From Candidatus Zipacnadia bacterium (lineage in GTDB: Bacteria; Armatimonadota; Zipacnadia; Zipacnadales; UBA5352): DNA of 53,905 nucleotides. The notes beneath the pieces are model-generated. The model was given only the letters and a program-made list of their open reading frames with translations, searched no databases and was not told the DNA's origin. Both the position numbers and the translations under genes were made by a program. Positions 7,831 to 16,245 of this stretch are shown piece by piece (the stretch's first letter is position 1; every line of letters starts with the position of its first letter). The stretch covers positions 1 through 53,905 of the forward strand of contig JALGVE010000027.1 of the NCBI GenBank assembly GCA_029820045.1. The letters are read 5' to 3'.

Positions 7831-8757
7831 TCAGACTCCTCGCTGGCGGCCCCGGCTGACCAGGCCCCTGGCCCAGCCCAAGGCCCGCCGGATGGCGCCG
7901 CCGGCCCGCAGCAGGGCCCGAACGCCGTGGTACTGCCAGGAGGGAAGGGCGCTGCGGTAGTGCTTGGCGTAGAACCGCAGGAAGCTGCGGTGGGACTCGG
8001 CGATCATCGCTTGCTGGACCTGCGAGGTGGAGGCCCCACCGAAGTGCGTCATGGTAGCCGCGGGGGTGAACCAGATCTCCCAACCTGCTTCCGACAGCCG
8101 CTTACACAAGTCCACGTCGTTGAAGAAGATCGGGAAGTCTTCGTCCATCAGCCCGATCTCATCCAAGGCGCGCTGGCGCAGCAGCAGCGCTGAGGCCATG
8201 GGCTGCTCGACCGTGCGCTCCTCGTCGTAGCCCCACCAGGTCATGCGGTACTTGCCGAACCGCTGGCTGTGCGGGAAGAGCCTGCTCAGGCCCAGCGCCT
8301 CGTAAAGGACGGTGTCCGGCGTGGGGAAGGCGCGGCAGCTTGCCTGGACCTTACCGTCAGGGAACAGGAGTCGCGGGGCGACGGCGCCGGCCTGCGGGCG
8401 CCGCTGCATCAGTGTGACAAGGCTGTCGAGCGACCCCCGGTGCACGATGATGTCCGGGTTGAGCAGGAGCTTAAGGGGCGCGACAGCGCGTTCCAGCGCC
8501 TGGTTATTTGCGGCCGCGTAGCCGAGGTTCTCCGCGTTCTCGATGAGGGTTACCTGAGGGTGACGCTCGCGGATCATTGCGGCGGTGCCGTCCGCAGAGG
8601 CGTTGTCAACGACGATAACCTCGCGGCTGACGGCGTCCGGCGCCTCGGCGATGCTGCGCAGGCAGTCGTCGAGCATCTCCCGCGTGTTCCACGTGACGAT
8701 GCAGATTGAGAGCGCAGGTCGGGCATTCTTGCCCGACTCCGGTGGGCGTGCGCTCAC
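7831..8757 (-). CDS. Family 2 glycosyltransferase (rhamnosyltransferase-like)
   Basis: This 308-residue cytoplasmic GT2 enzyme would transfer a nucleotide-activated sugar to a growing envelope glycan. It has the GT-A start SICIVTWNTREMLDDCL, the DNASADGT motif, a DxD-equivalent LLNPDI, and the acceptor-side motif FFNDVDLCKRL. It is a close relative of the GT2 gene at 9846. GTG 8757 overlaps the stop of the upstream GT4 gene (GTGA), which implies translational coupling. A REP-like hairpin encodes residues 7-14, immediately after the start codon and before the first beta strand, and appears to be an in-frame insertion. Donor and acceptor are unknown. Confidence 0.88.
   Translation of the reverse strand: MSARPPESGKNARPALSICIVTWNTREMLDDCLRSIAEAPDAVSREVIVVDNASADGTAAMIRERHPQVTLIENAENLGYAAANNQALERAVAPLKLLLNPDIIVHRGSLDSLVTLMQRRPQAGAVAPRLLFPDGKVQASCRAFPTPDTVLYEALGLSRLFPHSQRFGKYRMTWWGYDEERTVEQPMASALLLRQRALDEIGLMDEDFPIFFNDVDLCKRLSEAGWEIWFTPAATMTHFGGASTSQVQQAMIAESHRSFLRFYAKHYRSALPSWQYHGVRALLRAGGAIRRALGWARGLVSRGRQRGV
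8714..8737 (+). repeat. REP-like hairpin within the 5' end of the GT2 coding sequence
   Basis: GCAG (one base from GTAG) is followed by GTCGGGCA-TTCT-TGCCCGAC, a perfect 8-bp stem. On the coding strand it reads as SGKNARP within the first 15 codons of the GT2 gene. The same stem and loop type occurs at 32281 and 32401. Confidence 0.7.
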
Positions 8758-9839
8758 CAGTCCTCCACCACCCGTAGCCAGCAGGCCTCCCAGCGCTCGC
8801 GGCTGTGCCGCTCAAGAGCCGCGGCGCGCTGTTGCTGGGATAGCTGCTCGGCGTTCTTCCACGCATAAAGCAACTTCTCGGCCAGGTCCGCCACGGAGAC
8901 TTCCGCGTGCAGGGCGGGGACATCGAGCAGTCCCCCGGCCTTGGTCGTCACCACGGGTGTACCGCAGGCCATGCTTTCCAGCGCCGCCAGCGAGGTGCCC
9001 TCGCCGCAGCGCGAGGGGATGACCGTGACGCGAGCGGCCGAGTAAAGCCCCGGCATCTCTTCCCACGGCACGGGGCCGATGAGTCGAACGCGCTCTCCAA
9101 GCTCGCCAAGCGCGATCTGCCGTCTCACCTCTTCCACGGCGGCTACCTGCGAGGGCTTGCCGGCGACAACCAGGCGCGCCCCCGGGATCTGCTTCACTAT
9201 CTGCGCGAAGGCGGCGACCGCCAGGTCCACGCCCCGGTTGTGATAGATGTTGCGCGGGACCAGGATCGCCTGGAAGGCCGGAGAGCGCTCGTCAGGCGGT
9301 CGCGGGTAGAAGACCCGTTCATCCACGCAGTTCGGCACGTACCACTTACCGGGCGCCACCTCACGAAAGCCCTCGGCGCCCGGCGGCAGCTCGAGGCCCA
9401 TCTCCCGCAGGAAGAACGTGTCGTTAGCCACGTAGCGCGCGCACGCCTCGAACGCCCACTGCGCCCACCGTTTCTTGTGACGCGCCGCAGCGCCGTCCGG
9501 AGCATCGTCCCAGGTGACGCCGTGTGACAGCCCAACGGTGCGCAGATGGAAGCGTGCGGGACGGCAGTACTGAGGGTAGTGCCCGACGAGCACCTCGAAC
9601 TCAGCCAGCTCCCGGCGGCGGAGCGAGAGGAAGTGCGGCAGCAGCCAGAACTCCTTGAGGCTGAGCGGCCAGGGCAGCCGAGGCAATCGCCGGATACGCG
9701 CGTCGCTTGGCTGCGTGTGACGCTGATAGGTGATGACCTCGTGCCCGGCTGACTCAAACAGGAGCCGAAGCTGCTCGGCGTAGGCGTCGGCGCCGCCGGT
9801 GATGGGCAGATAGCTGTAAGTGAGTTGAGCGATGCGCAT
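8754..9839 (-). CDS. Family 4 glycosyltransferase
   Basis: This 361-residue retaining GT-B enzyme has the N-terminal motif LPITGGADAYAEQL and a C-terminal Rossmann domain with PSRCGEGTSLAALESMACGTPVV cut to the usual E-x7-E pattern (EGTSLAALE). The order is standard for GT4 sugar transferases that extend exopolysaccharide or LPS chains. ATG 9839 lies 6 bases after the stop of the upstream GT2, and its own stop overlaps the next start, so the three genes look co-translated. The substrate cannot be read from the sequence. Confidence 0.9.
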   Translation of the reverse strand: MRIAQLTYSYLPITGGADAYAEQLRLLFESAGHEVITYQRHTQPSDARIRRLPRLPWPLSLKEFWLLPHFLSLRRRELAEFEVLVGHYPQYCRPARFHLRTVGLSHGVTWDDAPDGAAARHKKRWAQWAFEACARYVANDTFFLREMGLELPPGAEGFREVAPGKWYVPNCVDERVFYPRPPDERSPAFQAILVPRNIYHNRGVDLAVAAFAQIVKQIPGARLVVAGKPSQVAAVEEVRRQIALGELGERVRLIGPVPWEEMPGLYSAARVTVIPSRCGEGTSLAALESMACGTPVVTTKAGGLLDVPALHAEVSVADLAEKLLYAWKNAEQLSQQQRAAALERHSRERWEACWLRVVEDW

Positions 9840-9845
9840 AGTCTG

Positions 9846-10805
9846 TCAGCTCGCGGGTGGCTCCGGCTCTCTGTACAACTGCTCGAAGCGGAGCGCCTGG
9901 TTCGCGACCTCCGAGTGCGTGTGCGGGTCCGTGATGATGCCTGGCGGCTTGGCGAGCAGGGGGCCGGCGATGTTCCAGAAGTTCCCCCTGACCACCGCGC
10001 CAGATGCTACCATCAACCGCGCAAGTACTTCCGGGGCCCGCCCGTAGTGCTTGCCGAAGAAGCGTAAGTTCGACCGCTGCGAGGCGAGGATACGTTCGCG
10101 GCTGGTCGAACTCCAGCTTGCCGCCTCGTGGTGGATGACCTTGGCCTCAGGCAGATACCAGCACTCCAGGCCTTCCTGCGCCAGGCGGTAGCACCAGTCA
10201 ATCTCCTGCGAGCACTTGGAGTACTCCTCGTCCAGGTCGCCTACCTGCTCCCACGCCTCGCGGGAGACCGCCAGGCAGGCGCCGCTCACCCAGTCAACGC
10301 GGCGCGGCGCGGCGTGGTCCCACCAAGTCATGTCATACGCGCCGAAGACGGAACTGCGCGGGAAGAGCCGGTGAAGGGCGAGTTGCGCGTAGAGCGTCAG
10401 CGCCAGGCTGGGGAAGGGGTGACATGTGAGCTCAAGTTCACCGTCGGGCCTGGTGAGCCTGGCTCCAACGGCGCCCACCCAGGGCCGGCCGCGCAGGAAG
10501 GCGATGAGGTGTTCGAGTGCGCCAGGCTGAACCTCGGTGTCAGGGTCCAGCATCATGAGAAAGTCACCGCTGGCGCGCTCCATCGCCCGGTTGGTAGCGG
10601 CCGCCGACCCCAGGTTCTCATCGTTCGCCAGGCACACGACCTGCCCGAACTCGTTGGCCAGCATCTCCAGCGTGCCGTCGTCGGAGGCGTTGTCCGCCAC
10701 GATGATCTCATGCTCGAGACCGGTGGCGGTGCGCTGAATGCTCGCCAGGCAGTCGCGGAGGGCGTCGCGGCAGTTGTAACTGACGATACACACTGATAGG
10801 TCCAT
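9846..10805 (-). CDS. Family 2 glycosyltransferase, paralogue of the 7831 gene
   Basis: This 319-residue GT2 enzyme has the same layout as the gene at 7831: VSYNCRDALRDCL, DNASDDGT, the metal-binding MLDPDTEV, and SQEIDWCYRL in place of FNDVDLCKRL. The shared block around WW(D/G) after the second domain marks them as paralogues that probably act in sequence on one glycan. It begins at ATG 10805 with GGAG upstream. Its first upstream neighbour is the KdsC gene, 89 bases away across a microrepeat array. Confidence 0.88.
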   Translation of the reverse strand: MDLSVCIVSYNCRDALRDCLASIQRTATGLEHEIIVADNASDDGTLEMLANEFGQVVCLANDENLGSAAATNRAMERASGDFLMMLDPDTEVQPGALEHLIAFLRGRPWVGAVGARLTRPDGELELTCHPFPSLALTLYAQLALHRLFPRSSVFGAYDMTWWDHAAPRRVDWVSGACLAVSREAWEQVGDLDEEYSKCSQEIDWCYRLAQEGLECWYLPEAKVIHHEAASWSSTSRERILASQRSNLRFFGKHYGRAPEVLARLMVASGAVVRGNFWNIAGPLLAKPPGIITDPHTHSEVANQALRFEQLYREPEPPAS

Positions 10806-10814
10806 GGAAGGCTC

Positions 10815-10875
10815 CGCTTACTGACTACCGACAGCCGACTGCGCACCAACGGCGAACGACGACGACCGACATCTG
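10815..10875. repeat. Degenerate CCGAC microrepeat array
   Basis: Units such as GACTACCGACAGCCGACTG and GACGACCGAC fill the gap between the KdsC stop and the GT2 start. It is of the same type as the array at 2661-2760. Confidence 0.6.
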
Positions 10876-10894
10876 CCGGAGGCCGGGGCGTGCC

Positions 10895-11395
10895 CTACTC
10901 CTCTTCGGCGAGCTGGGCGAAGATCGCGTCACAGACCTCGCGCACGGCTCCGTAGCCGCCCGGCCGCTCGGTCACCCATCCGGCAGCCGCCGTCACCTCG
11001 TCAACCGCGTCAGCGACCGCCACGCCCAGCCCAACCGCGCGCATGATCGGCAGGTCGGTGACGTCATCACCCACGCATACTGCCTGCTCCGGCTCCACGC
11101 CCGCCGCGGCCAGCACCTCCGCCAGCGCGCTCTCCTTCTCCATCCTTCCCAGGACCGTGTGCGCGATGCGCAACTTCTCGCAGCGGGCGGCTGTGATGGG
11201 CGAGTCGTCACCGCTGATGACGGCGGTCGGGAAGCCCATCTCCGCCAGCCGCACCAGCGCCAGGCCGTCCTTGACATCGAAGCGCTTCAGCGCCTGGCCG
11301 TTGGCATCGAAGTACATGCCACCGTCGGTCAGGACGCCGTCGCAGTCCATGATGAGTATTCCCACGGGGTCAGGCAAAGGCATTTTCGGCTTCAC
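10895..11395 (-). CDS. kdsC: KdsC-type HAD phosphatase (3-deoxy-D-manno-octulosonate 8-phosphate phosphatase)
   Basis: KdsC hydrolyses KDO-8-phosphate to KDO in LPS core synthesis. This 166-residue protein matches the cap-less, tetrameric HAD family in length and motifs: DCDGVLTDGG (motif I with the family's LTDG), FDVKDGLAL, ISGDDS (motif II), and CVGDDVTDLPIM (motif III). The ORF track extends it by 97 residues without similarity. The GTG at 11395 has AGGAG 7 bases upstream and lies 11 bases after the preceding stop, so I use that. Related YrbI-like enzymes act on other ulosonate phosphates, so the substrate is not certain. Confidence 0.85.
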   Translation of the reverse strand: MKPKMPLPDPVGILIMDCDGVLTDGGMYFDANGQALKRFDVKDGLALVRLAEMGFPTAVISGDDSPITAARCEKLRIAHTVLGRMEKESALAEVLAAAGVEPEQAVCVGDDVTDLPIMRAVGLGVAVADAVDEVTAAAGWVTERPGGYGAVREVCDAIFAQLAEEE

Positions 11396-11406
11396 GATGA
11401 GGCTCC

Positions 11407-13035
11407 TTAGTCGGCGATGCTGAACACGTAGACCAGCGGTACGCCGTGCAGTGGCGCCACCGCCAGCGGCTGGCGCTCGGCCAGCAGTCGTCGCGCGATA
11501 TCTGAGAACTCCGTGACCTTGTTCTGAAAGATGGCGTAGTCCGCCCCAGGCAGGGCCTGAGGGCCGGCGGTGGTGCGTATGTCGCGCCGCAGGATGCCCA
11601 GGTTGCGGTAGACTCCCATCATTGACTCGCAGCCGGGCGGCTCGATCCATGCGACCGCCCCGCGGGGCGCATTGCGGTTCAACCACAACGCTGCGTCGAG
11701 ATAAGTCTCGCCCCAGTAAGTCACTTCCATCCCGGCTCTCGCCGCGCCCGGCAGCCCGCCGATGAACATGTTGTAGTAGCTCAGCTCGTGCGGGTGGAAG
11801 TCTACCACGGCGCGCGCCGGGCCAACCAGCGCGAGCGCGAGAACCATCGCCATCGCCAGGCTGCGCGTCCTCTGAGCGTTCTCCGGGCTATGCGCGGCGG
11901 CCCAGTTGCCGACGATGCGCGCCACCCAGCCGATGCCCACGCCCGCGGCGATGGCGATGAACGGGAACACCGGCAGGAAGAGCCGGCAGCCTGTGTACTT
12001 AGGAGTGCTCGGCAGAGAGGCGAAGAGGTAGTTGACCGCCAGGCCCCAGATGAGGAGGGCGCCGGCGGCTCGCCGCCGCCATGACGGGTCTTGCCAGCGC
12101 TCGCGCTGAGCGCCCATCTCAGCGGTTGCCGCGCGCTCGCGAATCATCCGCCATGCGCCGAGGATGGCGGCCACGAGGGTCGCCGGTGGCATCGTGATCG
12201 CGCTCATGACGATCGGGTAGTGCCAGGGCGCGACTTGGTACTTCCGCCCGAAGTAAGTCACGTTAATCTGCCAGTGATGCGCGTGGAACTGCAAGTACGC
12301 GAGCAAGCGGGGCCAGGTGTCGTGCCAGAGCCACGGCCAGGTTGCGAAGAACGTGAGCGGGCCAAGCGTCGCGCCACACACTAGCGCCGGCACGACGGCG
12401 TCCCTCGCGCACAACAGCAACCACGGGAGCGCGATGATAGGGACAAAGACCGCGTTCACCTTGCAGCCGAGGGCGATGCCCCACGTCGCGCCCGCCAGCG
12501 CCGCCCAGCCCCAGCTCCGCTCGCGCGCGGTCAGGAACAGGAGGTGCAGCGTCATGAAGGTGGTAGCCATTACCGGCGCGTCAAGCGCGAACAGGTGACT
12601 GTGCGCGAATACGCGCGGCATCGTCAGCAGTGCGCCCACCGAGGCTAGCGCCTCCGCGCGACCCCACACTGAGGCGACGAACAGATACATGCTGGCGCAA
12701 AGCGTCGCTACCAGCAGCAGCGTCCCCGCCCGCAAGGCGCCCAGCACCGGCAGAACCGCCGAGGCTGGCCCCGTGGTCAGGGCGCCGACGAGCTTGAGGA
12801 AGCCAGGCTGCTCGTCACGGGCGTGCCAGTACCTCGTGATGGCTGCATCGCCGAGAGCCTCGCCGGGAGCCAACACGAGCAGCGAAAGCCAGATGCGCGC
12901 CTCCTGCGCCCGCGACATGTACACCGGCTCATCGTAGCCCAGCCCGTAGTGATGGGCGGTCAGCGCAAGTGTCACCAGCACCGCGAGCGCGATGAGTGTC
13001 GCTTCCAGCCCGCGCCGTCCGCCCTCACTCACCAC
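11407..13035 (-). CDS. GT39-family (PMT-like) integral membrane glycosyltransferase
   Basis: This 542-residue polytopic protein resembles ArnT/PMT-type GT-C enzymes, which transfer a sugar from a polyprenyl phosphate on the outer face of the inner membrane. The first periplasmic loop carries the acidic catalytic pair in YDEPVYMSRA. About ten hydrophobic segments follow, then a soluble C-terminal tail (PPGCESMMGVYRNL...). It starts at one of two adjacent GTG codons (13035 or 13032) and overlaps the YfhO-like gene upstream by about 11 bases. The polyprenyl-phosphate glycosyltransferase at 15387 could make its lipid-linked donor. Confidence 0.85.
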   Translation of the reverse strand: MVSEGGRRGLEATLIALAVLVTLALTAHHYGLGYDEPVYMSRAQEARIWLSLLVLAPGEALGDAAITRYWHARDEQPGFLKLVGALTTGPASAVLPVLGALRAGTLLLVATLCASMYLFVASVWGRAEALASVGALLTMPRVFAHSHLFALDAPVMATTFMTLHLLFLTARERSWGWAALAGATWGIALGCKVNAVFVPIIALPWLLLCARDAVVPALVCGATLGPLTFFATWPWLWHDTWPRLLAYLQFHAHHWQINVTYFGRKYQVAPWHYPIVMSAITMPPATLVAAILGAWRMIRERAATAEMGAQRERWQDPSWRRRAAGALLIWGLAVNYLFASLPSTPKYTGCRLFLPVFPFIAIAAGVGIGWVARIVGNWAAAHSPENAQRTRSLAMAMVLALALVGPARAVVDFHPHELSYYNMFIGGLPGAARAGMEVTYWGETYLDAALWLNRNAPRGAVAWIEPPGCESMMGVYRNLGILRRDIRTTAGPQALPGADYAIFQNKVTEFSDIARRLLAERQPLAVAPLHGVPLVYVFSIAD

Positions 13036-15418
13036 AGCGCCTCCTCAACGCGACTGCCGCAGCCAGCGCTGCCAGCGCCGCCAGAGCCAGAGACGACGCG
13101 AACGCGCCAAGCTGGAAGCTGGCTGGCAGATAGCTGAAGGTCACAGTCCTCGCGGGCCGCGAGAGGTGGACTGCCCTCAGCACGTAGTTGGCGGGGACAA
13201 TCGTCCCCTCGTCTCCGTCAACGTACACCCGCCAGCCCGGGTAGAGCACATCCGACAGCACGATCCACTGCCCCGCCCGGAAGTCGCCGGAGAGTTCGAC
13301 CCGGTTCGTCCCGTAGTGCGAGATCTCGACTGCTCCGGCGTCGGCGGCCTCGATCCGTGGTGAGGTCGTGGCCTGCGCCTCCGAACGCAGCAGATGAATC
13401 ACCCACGGGTCAAGCTGCCTACCGGTCACAACACGGAGTATCTCGTCATCACTCTTCTGCCACTCAACGCTGCGGGGGACGAAGGCGCGCGGCATGGCAT
13501 CTTCGTTCACGTAGAGCCTGGTCTCGTAGCTCTGCTCAAGCCGCCAGCCCTTGTCCTCGATGCGCAGCGGCGTCAGCAGGTACTTGACGCCCAGCAGGTC
13601 CAGTGCGGGCAGGGCCGGGTCGGGCTGCAGATAGCCCAGCCGCTCGTTGGATATCCCCCCAAGAACGCGCTGATACCGGCCGTAGACGAGGGAGTCCGAG
13701 CCCTGGATGTCCTGCAGGTCGAAGAGCATCGGAACGTTGGGCGCCATGCGGTTGAGGAAGTCGTCCCCGACGGAGCAGAAGCGCACCGGCTCCCGGTCCG
13801 CCTTGACCGTGCTGATGACGTCAAGCTTCACCTTGAGGTACTCGGTGCGGCCCTCGGGAGTGAACTTCTGTGCGAAGATACCCAGGTCAATCACCACGAG
13901 CACAGCAAGCCCGCACCAGGCGGCCGTCGAGCCTCGCGTCACGCCCCAGAGGATGAGAGCAGCCGAGGCCACCACCAGCAAGGCGAACCGCCCGACCTGC
14001 GCGAGCGTGTACGCGCCAAGCTGCACCTCGCCGATCGCTGTCGAGCCCAGCACGACCCAGATGTATGCCCCGGCGATAACCCCGATGGTCAGCAGCGCCA
14101 GGCTGGTCGCGATCACCGTCCTCCCGGCGTTCCGCTCCCGGGCGTCCTTTCTCATCAGAGCGTCCGCGCCAAGCGCCGCGAGCACCGATCCTGCCGTGCA
14201 GGCCAGGTAGAACGCCCGGCTCAGGCCGCTGAGCTTGTTGAAGCCCGGGACGAGATAGTAGAGCACGGCGTCAAGAGGTGTGCCGAAGACCAGCGCCAGG
14301 GCGAGCAGCCAGATGCCGAGCCAGAACCACGACTGCCGCCGCGGGCGGACGGCTAAGCCCGCGATGCCCAACAGCAGCGGGGCAATGCCGATGTACCACG
14401 CAGTCTCAGTGTACGTTCGGTAGGCGCGACCCCACCAGCAGTTCAACTCTGCGCCCCAGTGGTTGTAGTCCACCGGGTTGCCGAACGCATCCGGCATCAG
14501 CGCCAGCAGCAGGTAAGGCGGCGCCAGGGCATACGTCATCTGCTGCGCGTACGATTGAGTGCCCGTGCGCGAGCACAGAGCTGCCATCTCGAGACTCGGC
14601 CCAAGCTGGCAGCCCGCCAGCATCGTTCCCACGGCGACAGCCGCCACTGCCAACCCGGCATCGCGGGCCGCGCGCCGCCACGTGCCACCTCGCATCAGCA
14701 GATGGGCAACGCGCGCAATGACGTACGCGCCGAAACCCATCAGCACGTAGATGGAGATGTGCAGATTGCCGGCCAGGAACTGCGTCCCTGTGCCCAGGGC
14801 CGTCAGCCCCAGCCAGCCCGGCCGCTCGCTCCTGACGGCCTTCTCAAAGCCCAGCAACATCAGCGGCAGCCATGCCCCCACCGAGCGGAAGGTCGGGAAG
14901 CATAACCAGCCGATGAAGAAGCCGTTAAGCATGAAGGCCACCGCGCCGATGGTGCTGGCTAGCGGCCTCACCCGGATGGTTCGCAGAAATCCGTACATGA
15001 AGGACCCGGCGAGGAAGAAGAACAGCGCCGTCGCCCAGCCGAGCGCGCGCAGCGGCTCCATGAAGTAATGCAGCCAGGTCTCGGGGTAGAAGATCGCCGA
15101 CTGGTTGTTGCCGACGAAAGGGGTGCCGCACAGCATCAGCGGGTTCCACAGCGGAACGATGCCCTCGCGGACCTGCCGCGAGGCGTAAAGGCGCCAGGGG
15201 TAGAACTGCTGCACGGCGTCGAGGATGGGGTTCTGCGGCCGGCGGAAGTCAGGGAACTGAGCGGCATGAGCTCGCCACGGCTGCATCCGCAGATAGAGCC
15301 CGGTCGGCAGCATCGCCCGGCCTCCAAGCGTCACCGGCCAGGTGACGCCAAGCGCCACCACCAGGATAAAGGCCAGGGCGCACAGGTCATTCCTGTGCCT
15401 GCGAATGACTGCCCTCAT
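13025..15418 (-). CDS. YfhO-family polytopic membrane protein (first of two)
   Basis: This 797-residue protein has 13 or so membrane segments and a C-terminal beta-rich periplasmic domain. YfhO-type proteins are GT-C-like enzymes linked to glycosylation of envelope polymers such as teichoic acids in Firmicutes. The diagnostic N-terminal loop reads DAVQQFYPWRLYASRQVREG, followed by WNPLMLCGTPF. The C-terminal domain contains LYPGWRVYVDGDEG, a common YfhO signature. ATG 15418 lies inside the end of the preceding gene (32-base overlap) with GAGGGAG upstream. A paralogue lies at 19382. Confidence 0.85.
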   Translation of the reverse strand: MRAVIRRHRNDLCALAFILVVALGVTWPVTLGGRAMLPTGLYLRMQPWRAHAAQFPDFRRPQNPILDAVQQFYPWRLYASRQVREGIVPLWNPLMLCGTPFVGNNQSAIFYPETWLHYFMEPLRALGWATALFFFLAGSFMYGFLRTIRVRPLASTIGAVAFMLNGFFIGWLCFPTFRSVGAWLPLMLLGFEKAVRSERPGWLGLTALGTGTQFLAGNLHISIYVLMGFGAYVIARVAHLLMRGGTWRRAARDAGLAVAAVAVGTMLAGCQLGPSLEMAALCSRTGTQSYAQQMTYALAPPYLLLALMPDAFGNPVDYNHWGAELNCWWGRAYRTYTETAWYIGIAPLLLGIAGLAVRPRRQSWFWLGIWLLALALVFGTPLDAVLYYLVPGFNKLSGLSRAFYLACTAGSVLAALGADALMRKDARERNAGRTVIATSLALLTIGVIAGAYIWVVLGSTAIGEVQLGAYTLAQVGRFALLVVASAALILWGVTRGSTAAWCGLAVLVVIDLGIFAQKFTPEGRTEYLKVKLDVISTVKADREPVRFCSVGDDFLNRMAPNVPMLFDLQDIQGSDSLVYGRYQRVLGGISNERLGYLQPDPALPALDLLGVKYLLTPLRIEDKGWRLEQSYETRLYVNEDAMPRAFVPRSVEWQKSDDEILRVVTGRQLDPWVIHLLRSEAQATTSPRIEAADAGAVEISHYGTNRVELSGDFRAGQWIVLSDVLYPGWRVYVDGDEGTIVPANYVLRAVHLSRPARTVTFSYLPASFQLGAFASSLALAALAALAAAVALRRRCGE

Positions 15419-16154
15419 AGACTCCCTCGCGCAGATTGCGCCTTATTGCTCGTAACTGCCGCCAGGCCTCGACCGCGTTGGCGAGCGGGCGCACGCGGCT
15501 GTCCCGGCAGTCATTCCATGTGATCGGCGCCTCAACCACCTTCAGGCCGAGCTTCTCCGCTATCACCAGCAGCTCGGCGTCGAAGGCCCACCCGTTGATG
15601 GTGCTTAACGCGAACACGCGGCGGGCGGCATCACGCGTGAACCCCTTGAAGCCGCAGGTCACGTCCGACACGCTGAGGTCCAGCATCGAGCAGGCAAGCC
15701 ACCTGAACCCCACGCCGAAGGTGCGCCGCAGCAGAGGCTGCCTCTGCATGACGTTGGCCCCCGGGCGGAAGCGCGAGCCGATGACGAGGTCCGCGCCCTC
15801 CCTCACGGCCGCCAGAACCTTGTCTATCTCGCTCACGGGCGTGGACAGGTCAGCATCGAGAAAGACAATGACGTCGGCATCCGCGGCCGCCACGCCCTGC
15901 CTCACCGCATAGCCCTTCCCGCGGTTGGTGTCGTACCTAACGATATGCACACGCGCGTCGCCGGTCGCCACCTGCTGCGCAAGCGCGCGCGTCTCGTCAG
16001 CGCTGCCGTCGTCCACCACGATGACTTGGCCCTCAACCCCCGCTTCATCGAGGTAACGCAAGACCTGCGACAGGGCCTCCTCTATCCTCTCGCTCTCGTT
16101 GTAAGCGGGCACAATCACGGCCAACGTTTCCGTGGCTCTCTCAACGCCCTGCAT
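15387..16154 (-). CDS. Polyprenyl/dolichyl-phosphate glycosyltransferase (GT2, ALG5/DPM1-like)
   Basis: This 255-residue GT2 enzyme should charge a polyprenyl phosphate with a hexose, giving the donor for membrane GT-C enzymes. It carries VPAYNESERIEEAL, VDDGSADETRA, NRGKGYAVRQG, FLDADLSTP (the DxD site) and GSRFRPGA, the motif series of ALG5-like dolichyl-phosphate beta-glucosyltransferases. It lacks the C-terminal membrane helices of some homologues. Its 3' end overlaps the YfhO-like gene by 32 bases. Placement among GT39 and YfhO proteins fits a lipid-linked-sugar pathway. Confidence 0.85.
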   Translation of the reverse strand: MQGVERATETLAVIVPAYNESERIEEALSQVLRYLDEAGVEGQVIVVDDGSADETRALAQQVATGDARVHIVRYDTNRGKGYAVRQGVAAADADVIVFLDADLSTPVSEIDKVLAAVREGADLVIGSRFRPGANVMQRQPLLRRTFGVGFRWLACSMLDLSVSDVTCGFKGFTRDAARRVFALSTINGWAFDAELLVIAEKLGLKVVEAPITWNDCRDSRVRPLANAVEAWRQLRAIRRNLREGVYEGSHSQAQE

Positions 16155-16187
16155 GACGACTATCTCCAGTGTCAGCCAACTTGCGTC

Positions 16188-16245
16188 GTTGCCGTCAGTC
16201 GTTAGTCGGATGTCAGAAGTCGGATGCCGGTAGTCGGAGCCGATA
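16188..16245. repeat. GTCGG microrepeat array spanning a stop codon
   Basis: Units such as AGTCGGATG and GTAGTCGG run through the last codons and stop of the polytopic membrane gene and into the spacer. The C-terminal residues PASDF of that protein are encoded by the array. Confidence 0.55.

Noticed and set aside
11396-11686. 97-residue N-terminal extension of KdsC
   Set aside because: It overlaps the GT39-like gene in another frame; GTG 11395 with AGGAG is the clear start.
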